DNA from: an uncultured Prevotellaceae bacterium | GTDB lineage: Bacteria; Bacteroidota; Bacteroidia; Bacteroidales; Bacteroidaceae | Assembly (NCBI GenBank): GCA_902776475.1 | Contig: CACYQD010000006.1 | Location: 1-64,000, forward strand | Direction of reading: 5' to 3' | Length of the DNA stretch: 64,000 nucleotides | Part shown: piece after piece, positions 1 through 9,050 of the stretch | Position numbering within the stretch: position 1 is the stretch's first letter | Layout of the letters: each line of letters begins with the position of its first letter | Position numbers and translations under genes: made by a program | The notes under the pieces: generated by a model | What the model saw: only the letters and a program-made list of their open reading frames with translations | Told to the model about the DNA's origin: nothing | The model's database searches: none

Positions 1-1
1 A

Positions 2-154
2 AGCGACATAGAGTTGGTGCGTAAGGTTGCCCCAGAACTTGATGAAGAAGTTCTCCGTGTGGTGAAAGCCATGCCAAAATGGATACCTGCATCCCAAAAT
101 AACAAACCTATAAGAGCGAAATTCACCATGTCCATCACATTCAGAAGTGAGTGA
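2..154 (+). CDS. TonB C-terminal domain protein, 3' end only
   Basis: The window opens inside a gene. Reading from base 2 gives about 50 residues that end at TGA 152-154. The motif VVKAMPKWIPA, followed by a polar segment and the closing beta strand RAKFTMSITF, is typical of the TonB C-terminal domain of Bacteroidota energy transducers, which contact the TonB box of outer membrane receptors. The N-terminal membrane anchor and any peptidase or linker domains lie outside the window. The stop lies 31 bases before the ATG of the next gene, so the two may be co-transcribed. Confidence 0.8.
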   Translation, partial: SDIELVRKVAPELDEEVLRVVKAMPKWIPASQNNKPIRAKFTMSITFRSE

Positions 155-185
155 ATCTTCGCTTTGGAAATCAAGACAAACTGCC

Positions 186-1679
186 ATGAACAAGAAAAAT
201 GTCTTCATTTCAGCCATAGAACAAGGCCTTTCTTTATCTAAGCGCTTTTTGTACTATTTAACTATAGGCTTGGGCATGTATTTGGCAGTATTGGGCCTGC
301 TGGCCATCATCGTTGGATACCAGACCCATAAGGCTCAGTCGCTTTCCTTTTATCTTTATTTCTTATTGCTGTTGTTTTTCGGCCTTTTCATTTCATACCG
401 AGGTTGGGTGGGACAAAAGGCCATGAAGCCCATAAAGACCAATCAGAACGACAATGACTGGGCCGCTGTAAGGGCCTATCCAACGTCATTCTGGAGTTAT
501 ATCCGCCGTGCCTTTTTCAACCCGAGAGATCTTGGCATAGGTACGGGAGTCGTTCTCTTCTATGGCTGCTTTATTTTGATACTATTGCATGACGATCAAG
601 TTGACACACCTCTCAGCACGGTGCTCGTCATTCTTTTCATTCTGCTCTTCTTTTGGGAAATGGTCGTGTTGGCGATGCATTGGAAATTCTGGAAAACAGT
701 GTGGAACGAAGGACCTCTGATGATAAGGCTCAACGACGAGGGCCTGTCTTTTATCATGCCCTACAACATGAGTGAGGAGAATGAGGTCATCCTTGTCAGC
801 GATGACCGTTTTGATTCATGGGATGATTCAAATCATTGCCTGGTGACCGACCATATAGATTGGAAAGATATCAGACGTGTTGATTTCTTCCGCACCTATC
901 TAAAGCTATCTACCTTTTGGCGCAGCTATACGGTCTTCTACAACGACAGTGACCTAAAAGACAAAGGAGCGCTTTTACGGCAAATCACAGCCAAAGGCGA
1001 GATAATTGTTGGGGATTCCAAGTTTGGCGGTGAACCGGATGTCGCGAAAGAATTCACATGGCCAATCACAGACGACAACAGGCCTTTGTCGTTTGTCTTC
1101 CAAGTCAACCTCAAGGATGTCTCCACGTATGACAAAGAGCACATACTGCCATCTTCGGGCATGCTCTATTTCTTTTATGATTTAGAAGGCGTGGGAAACG
1201 AGGAATTGTCGGAGACGCACATTGAAGATTGGTGGCAACAACATGGCAACGACAATTATTTCCGGCTCATCTATGTGGAATGCACCCGTAATGACCTACA
1301 CCCTTTTGATGACGATGGACAGAAAGAGCGGATTGTTTTCAAGAATGAGGAGCGTCTGGTTTTTGAAACAGAGAAATCATTACCGGACTATAAGGATGCA
1401 TGTCTCGAAAAGGAAAACGTTGAAGAGGACACCTATCAATGGATGGCAGACGCGTATTGCCATGGCGAATATCCGAGGAAGGAACAAGACAACTGGCGGG
1501 GAAGTTTGCTCGGCTATGCCAGTTATTATGACGAACCGATAGACTATGGTGATAGATTGCTTCTTTTCCAAATAGACCTGTATCTTGATGATGATGCACG
1601 CATATACTGCTTTGTTCCCAGCGAAGACCTCAAGAAAGGTGATTTAAACCATGCTTATTTTGAGATGCAGACACGATGA
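186..1679 (+). CDS. Uncharacterised four-helix membrane protein
   Basis: I do not recognise a named family. From the ATG at 186 the protein has 497 residues. Four hydrophobic helices lie near residues 21-44, 55-72, 117-137 and 144-165. A soluble, acidic domain of about 330 residues follows, rich in Asp, Glu, Trp and Tyr. The reading frame extends upstream to a GTG at 147, which would overlap the preceding TonB gene by 8 bases; I prefer 186 because it gives a short basic N-terminus followed by a helix. The layout resembles YcxB-like or PH-like membrane proteins with a cytosolic tail, but no motif proves it. Function unknown. Confidence 0.75.
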   Translation: MNKKNVFISAIEQGLSLSKRFLYYLTIGLGMYLAVLGLLAIIVGYQTHKAQSLSFYLYFLLLLFFGLFISYRGWVGQKAMKPIKTNQNDNDWAAVRAYPTSFWSYIRRAFFNPRDLGIGTGVVLFYGCFILILLHDDQVDTPLSTVLVILFILLFFWEMVVLAMHWKFWKTVWNEGPLMIRLNDEGLSFIMPYNMSEENEVILVSDDRFDSWDDSNHCLVTDHIDWKDIRRVDFFRTYLKLSTFWRSYTVFYNDSDLKDKGALLRQITAKGEIIVGDSKFGGEPDVAKEFTWPITDDNRPLSFVFQVNLKDVSTYDKEHILPSSGMLYFFYDLEGVGNEELSETHIEDWWQQHGNDNYFRLIYVECTRNDLHPFDDDGQKERIVFKNEERLVFETEKSLPDYKDACLEKENVEEDTYQWMADAYCHGEYPRKEQDNWRGSLLGYASYYDEPIDYGDRLLLFQIDLYLDDDARIYCFVPSEDLKKGDLNHAYFEMQTR

Positions 1680-1750
1680 CTCTTCTCGTTCCTGTTTAAG
1701 CAGTCCTTCCTGAAAAAGATGTACCTTTACAACAATTACACGACATACCT

Positions 1751-2920
1751 ATGTTAAAGAAAATCCTACTCCTCTCTCTGATTACCATCATAGTTTCAAC
1801 GGCCTATGCTGCTCCAAGGATGTATTCCGAGGAGGTGGCCAGGAGTTTCATCATCAGCCACCCCGACCCCGACGTGATTCGATGGGGCAACCAGTCCAAC
1901 CACTTCACCTGGCAGGCGGGCTACATCATGTTCGCCATGGAGAAACTGTGGCGGCAGACCAACGACTCGACCTATCTGAACTACATACGTCGCTATGTGG
2001 ACCAGAACGTGGATGCCGACGGCAACGTGCCTAACTTCTCGCCACGCGCACTCGACAACTTCATCCCGGGCTATGCCTGTCTGCTGATGTATGAGCTGAC
2101 CAAGGAGGCAAGATATGCCAAGGCAACCGAAACCATCCGGCGCGGTTTCGACAACTATCCCCGCAACAAACACAATATGTTCTACCACTCCCATACTATT
2201 CCACAGGTATGGGTGGACGGTGTGTTCATGGGACAGATCTTTCTCGCAAGGTATGCCAAAACGCTCGGGCATCCGGAGGACTTCGAGGAAGTGACCCGAC
2301 AGATACAGGGGATCTTCCAACTCTGTGGCAAGGACAACGGGCTGCTCTACCACGGCTGGGCTGAACAAGGCAAGGCCGGCTGGGCGAAAGAGGCAGACAA
2401 CCACTCGCCCGAGGTGTGGAGCGAGGGAATGGGATGGGTGGCCGTGCTGATGGCCGACGTCTTTGACTTTCTGCCGGAAGACCAAGCGGGACGCGACAAA
2501 CTGATGGCGAACCTGCAACAGATGTGCAAGGGACTGAAAGAGAGCCAGGACCAAAAGACAGGGATGTGGTGCCAGGTGGTGGACAAGCCTACAGAGCCGG
2601 GCAACTGGAACGAGACATCGGGAACGGGCATGTACATCTACCTGCTGCAAACGGCCATCAACAAAGGATTTATCCCTGCCTCGGAATACCAGTCCGTGGT
2701 GGACAGGGCCTACCAAAGCATCATACAAAAGGCCATCCGCAACAGCGACGGTGAATACAACCTCATCGACTGCAGCAGCATCGGCATCAAAGGGAGTTAC
2801 AAGGACTATATCTCACAACCAAGGGAAATCAGCACCTATGCTGCCTTCGGTTCCTTCATCATCGGCACGGGAATCGTGGAGCACACTCGACTTCATGGGA
2901 CACCTCCTCCCACGCTCTAG
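1751..2920 (+). CDS. GH105 unsaturated rhamnogalacturonyl/glucuronyl hydrolase
   Basis: A signal peptide (about residues 1-20, ending AYA) is followed by an (alpha/alpha)6-barrel protein of the GH88/GH105 type. These enzymes hydrate and remove the 4,5-unsaturated uronic acid left on the non-reducing end of pectin or other polyuronide oligosaccharides by lyases. Family landmarks are the ALDNF segment (Asp102) and VWVDGVFMG (Asp156), which match the two catalytic aspartates of YteR, and the WSEGMGW motif. At 389 residues it is the usual length. The last residues (HTRLHGTPPPTL) look unlike a normal end, and the gene runs straight into degenerate sequence, so the extreme C-terminus may have been altered. 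It would act in the periplasm. No pectin lyase or SusCD pair is adjacent. Confidence 0.88.
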   Translation: MLKKILLLSLITIIVSTAYAAPRMYSEEVARSFIISHPDPDVIRWGNQSNHFTWQAGYIMFAMEKLWRQTNDSTYLNYIRRYVDQNVDADGNVPNFSPRALDNFIPGYACLLMYELTKEARYAKATETIRRGFDNYPRNKHNMFYHSHTIPQVWVDGVFMGQIFLARYAKTLGHPEDFEEVTRQIQGIFQLCGKDNGLLYHGWAEQGKAGWAKEADNHSPEVWSEGMGWVAVLMADVFDFLPEDQAGRDKLMANLQQMCKGLKESQDQKTGMWCQVVDKPTEPGNWNETSGTGMYIYLLQTAINKGFIPASEYQSVVDRAYQSIIQKAIRNSDGEYNLIDCSSIGIKGSYKDYISQPREISTYAAFGSFIIGTGIVEHTRLHGTPPPTL

Positions 2921-2929
2921 CCAAATTAA

Positions 2930-3554
2930 GGTTTTGCAACCACAATGGCCAGACGACAAGGTGCGAAACAGCCTTCAGGAATCCATAGAATCAGAAACTG
3001 ACTATGGCATTGCCGATGGAGACCCGAACATCGAACTCGAAAAGGAACTCATATCAAAGAAAATCCCAGAGAGTGCCGCCTTCAAAGAGATCATCAGTCA
3101 TCTGGCTGCCGTAATCGACTACATCGACAATACTCAACTGGATGCCAGGACAATCATGCTCCTCGACATTGAATTGCTCAAGGCAAGACGGCAACTATTC
3201 GTGCAGATGCGCGAGAGAAGGATAGGATTAATCGACACATATGCCCAGTATGCCAAGCGTTGATTTCCCGTCCCTTCCCGTGCGACCCAGATGCTCTTAG
3301 CAGCACATACCAAGCCTTTGTCGAAGCAACCATGACTAAGACAACTAAGAAATCAGACTTCGTAGCCAACGAAGATAAGGTTGCTAAGACCAAATTTTAG
3401 ACTGAAAGAGTTCCCCTATCAAGTGCCTGAAAGGCTTGCCATGCTGTGAACCGTGAAGCATTATCAATTCAATCGTGACATCCTTGTAAACATATTGTCG
3501 GCATTGGACCTGTTGGTGGATTATTTGAAAGCCACCACATTGGAAGAAAAATAG
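2930..3554 (+). pseudogene. Decayed coding fragments between GH105 and the AAA-ATPase gene
   Basis: After GH105 the plus strand holds three open pieces without convincing starts. Piece one ends at TGA 3261-3263 and reads like protein (LLDIELLKARRQLFVQMRER). Piece two, in a different frame, runs to TAG 3398-3400 (ALSSTYQAFVEATMTKTTKK). Piece three runs from about 3453 to TAG 3552-3554 (NILSALDLLVDYLKATTLEE). All have the amino-acid balance of real protein but are short and in shifting frames, so I read them as relics of one or more inactivated genes. The family is not recognised. The remaining bases up to 3643 hold nothing I can name. Confidence 0.45.
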
Positions 3555-3643
3555 ATAGAGCTTTTCCTAGACAAGGAGCGATGAGCCATTACCGAAATAA
3601 TCACTTCGCGACGGAAGAAATCTCGTCGAAGAACGTATGCCTG

Positions 3644-5260
3644 CTAAATGTCGGCAGGCACGGCCTTCCAGTCAATGATGTTGCGCTCTGCGGAGGAGAA
3701 GGCGATGCCTACTTTGATGACGGGGCGGCCATCTAGCAAGTACTTTCCAACATAGCCCTTGCGGTCAATCTGGTCGAGGGCGGCTTCCACGGTGTCGTCG
3801 TACTTCAGTTCCATAACGTAGATGCCCTTTGGCATAAGCAGCGTGATGTCTGAGCGGCCCTTGGCACCCGGCTCCTCGGCTCGGACATCGGCACCGAAGG
3901 CCATAAGCAGCGTGTAGAGCAGCGCGTGATAGTAGTGCTCGTTCTTGTTATCTTTCTCCCAATGGTAAGGCACACCAGCGAAGAAAGTCTTGATGGCGTC
4001 GATGAAGGCAGGGAGGTCATCGGTACGGCGGAACGCCTTGTAGGCCTTCATCAATGCAGAGCGTTCGCGGTCATCGCCCATCGAATTAGTGACATAACTA
4101 TAGAGGCTGCCGGCAAAGCCCTTCCTCACTTCCTCGTTTGGAAACCCCAGCGTATAGAGGTCGTCCTCCTCGTCGTAGGACTTGATGGTCAGGTAGCCAC
4201 TTTGGTATAGTACGGGCAGCGGGGCCTGGTAGCTGTCGAAGGCTTTGTTGAAATCACCCGACTCACATAAGGCACCGTCAACGTCGCTGATTTCCAGCGG
4301 AGGCATTTCGCGAAGCATGGCGATGAGAGCACTCGGCGTAGCACTGTCGAACCAGTACTTATCTATTTTCCCAGACTTCAAAGCGTTCACCATACTGAAA
4401 GGATTGTACATATCGGTCATACCTTCACTGAAGTGATAGCCGTCATACATGCGCTTCAGCGCGGCAAGCGTCTCGTCGTAGGTCTTGCCGCGGCTTGCAG
4501 CCATCAGCTCGATGTCAGGGCGCAACACGGTGGTCAGTTCCTCCTCACTGATGCCACAGATACTCTCGTAGATGGGTTGCATCGAGATATTCTCCAGGTT
4601 GTTGAGTTTTGAGAAGATTCCCATTTGCGAGAACTTCGAGATGCCGGTGATAAAGACGAACTGCAGGTGGTCGTCGAGGCCCTTTAGCGGAGCGAACAGG
4701 TCTTGGAACCTATCGCGCACGATGGTCTGCGTTTCCGGGTCGCCTATGCTGTGGAGCATCATGTTGTCGTACTCGTCGCAGAGCACCACCACCTTGCGCC
4801 CCGTCTGCTCGTGGGCTGTGCGGACAATATCCACCATGCGAGGACTGGTGCTGGCGTTGCCAGCAGACAGGCCGTACTGCTTCTCGTAGTCCGCCAATGT
4901 CTTGTCGACATACTCGTCCATCTTCTCTATCGACGTGAGGTTGTTGGCGCTGAAATCGAAGCGCAGCACAGGGAACTTCTCCCACCGCCAATTGGTGGTG
5001 GCGATGTAGAGTTGCGGCTGCTCGATACCGTCCTCCGTGGTGAACGCCTCGAACAGTTCGCGGCGACCCTCGAAGACGGCTGCCAGCGTCGAGACGAGCA
5101 ACGACTTGCCGAAGCGGCGGGGACGGCTCAGGAAATAGGGCTTGCCCTCGGTAATCATCTTGTAGATAAGCGGGGTCTTATCGACATAAACATATCCGTC
5201 CATGCGGATGCTTTCGAAGCTCTGGATGCCTACCGGGTATTTTCTCTTCGTTGACAACAT
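3644..5260 (-). CDS. AAA-ATPase-like / PD-(D/E)XK nuclease superfamily protein
   Basis: This 538-residue protein belongs to the large Bacteroidota family of AAA-ATPase-like proteins (PF09820) with a C-terminal PD-(D/E)XK nuclease-like domain (PF08011). The N-terminus has the family opening (KYPVGIQSFESIR, YVDKT) and a Walker A variant SRPRRFGKS. Walker B is VVVLCDEYDNM. The C-terminus carries the nuclease-like pair GRSDI and MELKYD. The longer frame begins with a TTG at 5272, but the ATG at 5260 gives the usual MLSTKRKYPVG start. The in vivo role of this family is not established; it is often present in many strain-variable copies. A TAATTTTG -7 box lies upstream on the same strand. Confidence 0.88.
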   Translation of the reverse strand: MLSTKRKYPVGIQSFESIRMDGYVYVDKTPLIYKMITEGKPYFLSRPRRFGKSLLVSTLAAVFEGRRELFEAFTTEDGIEQPQLYIATTNWRWEKFPVLRFDFSANNLTSIEKMDEYVDKTLADYEKQYGLSAGNASTSPRMVDIVRTAHEQTGRKVVVLCDEYDNMMLHSIGDPETQTIVRDRFQDLFAPLKGLDDHLQFVFITGISKFSQMGIFSKLNNLENISMQPIYESICGISEEELTTVLRPDIELMAASRGKTYDETLAALKRMYDGYHFSEGMTDMYNPFSMVNALKSGKIDKYWFDSATPSALIAMLREMPPLEISDVDGALCESGDFNKAFDSYQAPLPVLYQSGYLTIKSYDEEDDLYTLGFPNEEVRKGFAGSLYSYVTNSMGDDRERSALMKAYKAFRRTDDLPAFIDAIKTFFAGVPYHWEKDNKNEHYYHALLYTLLMAFGADVRAEEPGAKGRSDITLLMPKGIYVMELKYDDTVEAALDQIDRKGYVGKYLLDGRPVIKVGIAFSSAERNIIDWKAVPADI

Positions 5261-5297
5261 TGATGTTAACAATTTACGTGTTGCAATAATTCTACGG

Positions 5298-5305
5298 CAA
5301 AATTA
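5298..5305 (-). promoter_or_regulatory. Bacteroidota -7 box for the AAA-ATPase gene
   Basis: On the minus strand these bases read TAATTTTG followed by C upstream of the coding start at 5260, matching the TAnnTTTG consensus of the Bacteroidota primary sigma factor. Confidence 0.5.
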
Positions 5306-5414
5306 CAACAATTCTGTGAAAACATCTTCATTTTTTACATCAATTATCATTAAATTCCCCCTTTTTATGGTCTGTTCGCAATAGTTTGTAATTATGTGAA
5401 ATCTAATTCTCCTT

Positions 5415-5507
5415 TCACTTAATCACGATTTTGAGCGTTGCCACAAATCGTTCACGTTCGGAAGACCTCAACCGAGTTTGGGTTTTCTCTCACTTAATCA
5501 CGATTTT
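5415..5507 (-). repeat. Duplicated 3'-terminal motif (two KIVIK-stop copies 75 bp apart)
   Basis: The plus-strand string TCACTTAATCACGATTTT occurs at 5415-5432 and again at 5490-5507. On the minus strand both copies encode KIVIK followed by TGA, and they are in the same reading frame. The upstream copy is the real end of the TPR-serpin gene. The second lies 75 bases past the stop and closes a 24-residue open extension. This is either a remnant of a duplicated gene end or the tail of a deleted neighbour with the same C-terminal signal. Confidence 0.6.
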
Positions 5508-6797
5508 TTTGCCATTGGTGATGTAGATGCCGGGAGGCAGGGTGCTCATATTGGTAGCATTGTCTGCCACCTTGATGCTGTAGAGGTTGCGAACACCTTG
5601 GTTGGAAGATTCAACAGACGATTCAGGAGGATTGATGCTGTCGGGCGAAAGAGTTGGTTTGCCGATTTCCATCATTCGTCCTACGAAGAGAATAGTGTTT
5701 GTGGGACGGTGCTGGATGGTGAAATAGAAAGGACGGTCGATTACAAAGTCTGAAACATCAGGGAACTCCTCCTCACCACCTGGTGGAATCACCATGGCAG
5801 TGACAGCGGCAGCAACGGCCTTGCGGCGGAACATCACCACGGCGATGGCCGACACCGATGCCACCAAGGTGAGCAATGCAAGCAGCGACCATATACGGGC
5901 ACGGCTCTTTTCCATGAGCATTTGTTCGTTGGCGGCGGCCAACTTCATCTGCACTTCATGCTGCAGACGATGGATGTTTGCCATTGATGCCGAAGCCTCC
6001 ATTTGTGCCACAGAGTCGCTGAGTTCCATCAGCAGTCTGGCATCTTCCAGAGCTTCAATGGACTTCCCGTTTTCCTTATGGATTTCCAACAACACTCGGA
6101 GCAGTTCGATTTGAGCATGGATGCTGTCGGTCTCCATATATCTCCTGGCCTTCTCTTCCGCCTCCCTTTCACGTCCTGTGTTATTCAACATATAGACTTC
6201 AGAGAGGTGGTATGCCTCTTCCTTGGCGATGGGAGGAAAATCATCACGGGCTTGTTGCAGGGCGGCTTCCACGGAGTCTGTTTCCTCGGTCTGCAGGAAC
6301 ACCTGGCAGCGCATCAACTGGCATTTTGCACGCAAACTGGCCGAGTCGGTGGGGCTTTTTTGACAGGCTTGCTCCAGATACTTCAAGGCCTGCTCGTCAT
6401 CATTCTGGGAGTAACGTGAGACACCCAGTTCAAAAAGGGTCGTGGCGGTCTTTCCGGCATCACCCATCGCCTGTGCGGCATCCAATTTTCGAAGGAGACT
6501 CTTTTCCTGCAAGTCGAACAGGTTCTTCTTTTCGTATACCTGGGCCAAGGCATGGTACAACTTGTAACAGCTCTACCGGTCCTTGCAACCGGGTGCGTAG
6601 TCGGCGGCTATGAGCATCACGGCCAACGTGCTGTCCTCATTCTGTTCATCCCTGAGTTGCATGGCTGTGTCATACAGACGCTCCACGATGGCAGTGGAAT
6701 CGCCATCTGGTGGCATCCCTCGTCCCTGCCTCCCGCAACCACTTGCCACGAGGATGAGCAAAGAGCTCAATGATGACACACATGCGAACCTTTTCAT
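5490..6797 (-). pseudogene. TPR lipoprotein fused to a serpin C-terminus, broken by an in-frame TAG
   Basis: One reading frame runs from ATG 6797 to TGA 5490 but is interrupted by TAG at 6573-6575 after codon 74. The N-terminus is a lipoprotein signal (VASGC, Cys21). Past the stop come TPR-like helices, a coiled coil and one transmembrane helix (IWSLLALLTLVASVSAIAVV). Directly after the helix the sequence becomes serpin-like: a reactive-loop hinge (VAAAVTAMVI), then FVIDRPFYFTI and TNTILFVGRM, which are the closing strands of serpins. The last residues (LPPGIYITNGKKIVIK) resemble the sorting-type tail common in Prevotella. Such TPR-coiled-coil-TM proteins are usually sensors; serpins inhibit proteases. 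A complete serpin fold is absent. The serpin part spans roughly 5670-5816. The downstream part has no good start of its own, so the gene is probably dead. Confidence 0.75.
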
Positions 6798-6833
6798 TTT
6801 GTATTAAAGAAAGAATGGTTGGTTTCTGGAAGA

Positions 6834-6841
6834 CAAAGTTA
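6834..6841 (-). promoter_or_regulatory. -7 box upstream of the TPR-serpin gene
   Basis: The minus strand reads TAACTTTG here, with a TTG about 20 bases further upstream (6862-6864), matching the Bacteroidota -33/-7 arrangement. It lies 37 bases before the ATG. The wider gene-free stretch 6798-7108 holds this promoter, two TTCAACGTT copies and otherwise AT-rich leader sequence. Confidence 0.5.
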
Positions 6842-6923
6842 GAATAAAAATCCCAAAAGAGCAACACCGTTGATGAAATGTATATCCCCAAAATCATTTA
6901 AAAGACATCCAACAAGCTTTTAT

Positions 6924-6988
6924 TCAACGTTTTTCACTAAATGAAAATGTATATCAAAATGTCGCTGTTTTTCGACCTCTTCAACGTT
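6924..6988 (+). promoter_or_regulatory. Two TTCAACGTT motifs upstream of the sigma operon
   Basis: TTCAACGTT occurs at 6924-6932 and 6980-6988 in front of the operon starting at 7109, and again at 11495-11503 in front of the next outer membrane gene. A weaker form (GAAACGTT) sits at 7024-7031. The core CAACGTT could be an ECF sigma promoter element or operator, inferred only from the repeated placement. One further copy, in inverted orientation, lies inside a coding region near 1414. Confidence 0.35.
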
Positions 6989-7108
6989 GTCAACGCCCCC
7001 AAGTTTCCCACCCTAAAGCTTAAGAAACGTTAAACAGGTTGGGCTTTCACATCCTTTAATTGTATTTGGATATGAAAACGGGTGTAGAATCGTTTAATAA
7101 GTGAAGTC

Positions 7109-9007
7109 ATGAGGATTTGGTTGTTCACATTAGCCCTTCTCCTATCCGCCGTCACATCGACCGCACAGACCATCTCGCGCAGATACGATGGCGTGTCGAT
7201 GTCGCAGGCGCTTGCCGACATCGACAAATCCACTGAGCAATACAAGGTCAATTTCATCTATGATGAATTGGACGAATTCCCCGTCAACTGCCATTTCAAC
7301 CAGATAAACGTCTTAGACGCCATCATGGCGGTCATCGGCCATTACCCCGTCAAGGTAACCATTCAAGGACAATACGTATTTGTGGAGTGTGTGGAAAAGA
7401 GGCAGACCAAGGTCAGAGGCAGGGTGCTGGGTGCCAGGTCGGCACCGTTGCCCAATGCCAACATCACCATCTACGATGCCCGCACCGGCGAGAAAGTCTG
7501 TTCCGGGGTCAGCAACGAAGGTGGCGAGTTCTCCATACCATGCGATTCCATGCGCATCCGCTTCAAGGTCAGCCACGTGGGGTACAGGACGTTCTTCAAG
7601 ACCTGCCAAGCAGGCAAGGTGGGCACCATCCAACTGCAGTTCACCAAACAAGAGCTGCAAAATGTAGAAGTCACTCCCACGACACAAAGGAACCATACAA
7701 ACAGTAATTCAAGTTACAAGAAGAAAGCCGAAAGGATAAGAAAGCAAATATGGGACGACAGCGACTCGGCATTCAGCCAAACCTGTTTGGATGACAGTCT
7801 TCTCAACTACTCCTCCGTGACGCTGGCAGAATCCTTTTCCGGTGAATACGAACGTCATCACTCTTGGAATCCCCTGCGTCTGTTCTTCGGGAATAATACC
7901 AATCACACCATCTCACGCCAGGTTGTACGGCGGAGGGTGATGCTGAACGATTCCGACGCCGTGGAAAGATACGCTTTGCTGGACTATCCGAAAGACTTGC
8001 CGTTCAAGTACAACAAAGACCTCACCGTGGTGATGGGTGTGAGGGTTGTCAGTCCGGATGGAAGCATTTACGAGGTCGACACCGACCCTTACACCCAACC
8101 CCTTCAGTATGACGGCGAGCAACGCCCGGACAAGATTAGCATACCGCAACTCTTCGAGGGATGCATCATCGACTATTTCACATGGTCGGAACGGAAGACT
8201 TACGGCATCCACCCGTCGCCCTTCTTCATCCAAACAGCAGATGGGGAACCCGTCTTGCATTCCAAAATCAACCTGACGACAGACAAGAATCTCTCCGTCC
8301 AATACCGTCATTCGGGTGATACCCCAGGTTTGTCTGTAAGCACCGAAGACAACGGCAGCCTGTGCCTGACCGGTCAAAACAGCAGTGTGACACACGGCAG
8401 CAAAAACACGACGATGTCCTACATCTTCTATGTTCGAGACCCACAGCTTCACGCCAACAGGCCGCTAAGCGCACTCAAGCATCAAGTCAGGGAGAATCCG
8501 TCAATGGACGACATCCTGGACACGACCACCCGTCTTTACCAGAGCATGCGCACGAAGGAATCCTACGGGGGATGGGCCTCAACCTATTGGAACAAGACAG
8601 ACACGACCATAATAGGGTTAAAGGTGGACAATCTTCGTCAGACCTCCGCCTCGCGCCCATTGCTGGAGCAACGCCTGTATGAGATGGTGATGAGCGAACC
8701 GCCCCACATCACCCTTAAAAAGTTTGGCACATCACAGTCGAACAGCGTCATGAGCCTCAACAGGCAGTACACCGAGAAATTGGCCTATGTGTTTGACAGG
8801 GCCGGCGTCCCATACCACCTGGCTATATCGACACGTTCCGACCGTGAAGGCATCCTTGAACTGATGGACGAGGAGAACATCGTCTGGATGCTGGTCACCG
8901 AAGAAGGGAGATACTACATCCCATTCATAGACGAGGAAATGCCAACCGCCATGGTCGGCAGGAAAGCCGCCACGACGGACTTCAACCACATCTTCACCAT
9001 ACGATGA
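7109..9007 (+). CDS. STN + carboxypeptidase-like + DUF3857 secreted protein
   Basis: First gene of a five-gene operon. A signal peptide (residues 1-19, STAQ) is followed by an STN-like domain (about 20-90, with FIYDELDEFPV and VTIQGQYVFVE), a carboxypeptidase-like regulatory domain (about 95-170, VRGRVLGARSAPLPNANITI) and a long region resembling DUF3857 (about 270-420, with DLTVVMGVRVVSPDGSIYEV). The C-terminal third corresponds to where transglutaminase-like folds sit in this family, but I see no Cys-His-Asp triad. STN domains normally occur on TonB receptors and signal to anti-sigma factors; here there is no receptor barrel in the same chain. Co-transcription with an ECF sigma factor and a DUF4974 protein suggests envelope signalling. 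The substrate is unknown. Confidence 0.8.
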   Translation: MRIWLFTLALLLSAVTSTAQTISRRYDGVSMSQALADIDKSTEQYKVNFIYDELDEFPVNCHFNQINVLDAIMAVIGHYPVKVTIQGQYVFVECVEKRQTKVRGRVLGARSAPLPNANITIYDARTGEKVCSGVSNEGGEFSIPCDSMRIRFKVSHVGYRTFFKTCQAGKVGTIQLQFTKQELQNVEVTPTTQRNHTNSNSSYKKKAERIRKQIWDDSDSAFSQTCLDDSLLNYSSVTLAESFSGEYERHHSWNPLRLFFGNNTNHTISRQVVRRRVMLNDSDAVERYALLDYPKDLPFKYNKDLTVVMGVRVVSPDGSIYEVDTDPYTQPLQYDGEQRPDKISIPQLFEGCIIDYFTWSERKTYGIHPSPFFIQTADGEPVLHSKINLTTDKNLSVQYRHSGDTPGLSVSTEDNGSLCLTGQNSSVTHGSKNTTMSYIFYVRDPQLHANRPLSALKHQVRENPSMDDILDTTTRLYQSMRTKESYGGWASTYWNKTDTTIIGLKVDNLRQTSASRPLLEQRLYEMVMSEPPHITLKKFGTSQSNSVMSLNRQYTEKLAYVFDRAGVPYHLAISTRSDREGILELMDEENIVWMLVTEEGRYYIPFIDEEMPTAMVGRKAATTDFNHIFTIR

Positions 9008-9050
9008 AGGGGATATTGTCAAAAAATATATAAGGATAAAACATAAAGTC

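Noticed and set aside
1796-2728. A 310-codon open frame antisense to the GH105 gene
   Set aside because: The codon-biased GH105 gene leaves long open frames on the other strand. The antisense protein has the His/Val/Gly-rich composition of a shadow and no domain.
2751-2929. N-terminal part of the open frame 2751-3263
   Set aside because: It overlaps GH105 in another frame and is Ser/Ala-rich shadow sequence; only the part after about 2930 looks protein-like.
4703-5254. A 183-codon plus-strand frame opposite the AAA-ATPase gene
   Set aside because: Overlaps conserved ATPase motifs on the other strand and has no recognisable domain.
6573-6575. Stop-codon recoding (amber read-through) in the TPR gene
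   Set aside because: TAG ends several intact genes nearby, and no pyrrolysine or suppressor system is visible, so a plain nonsense mutation is simpler.
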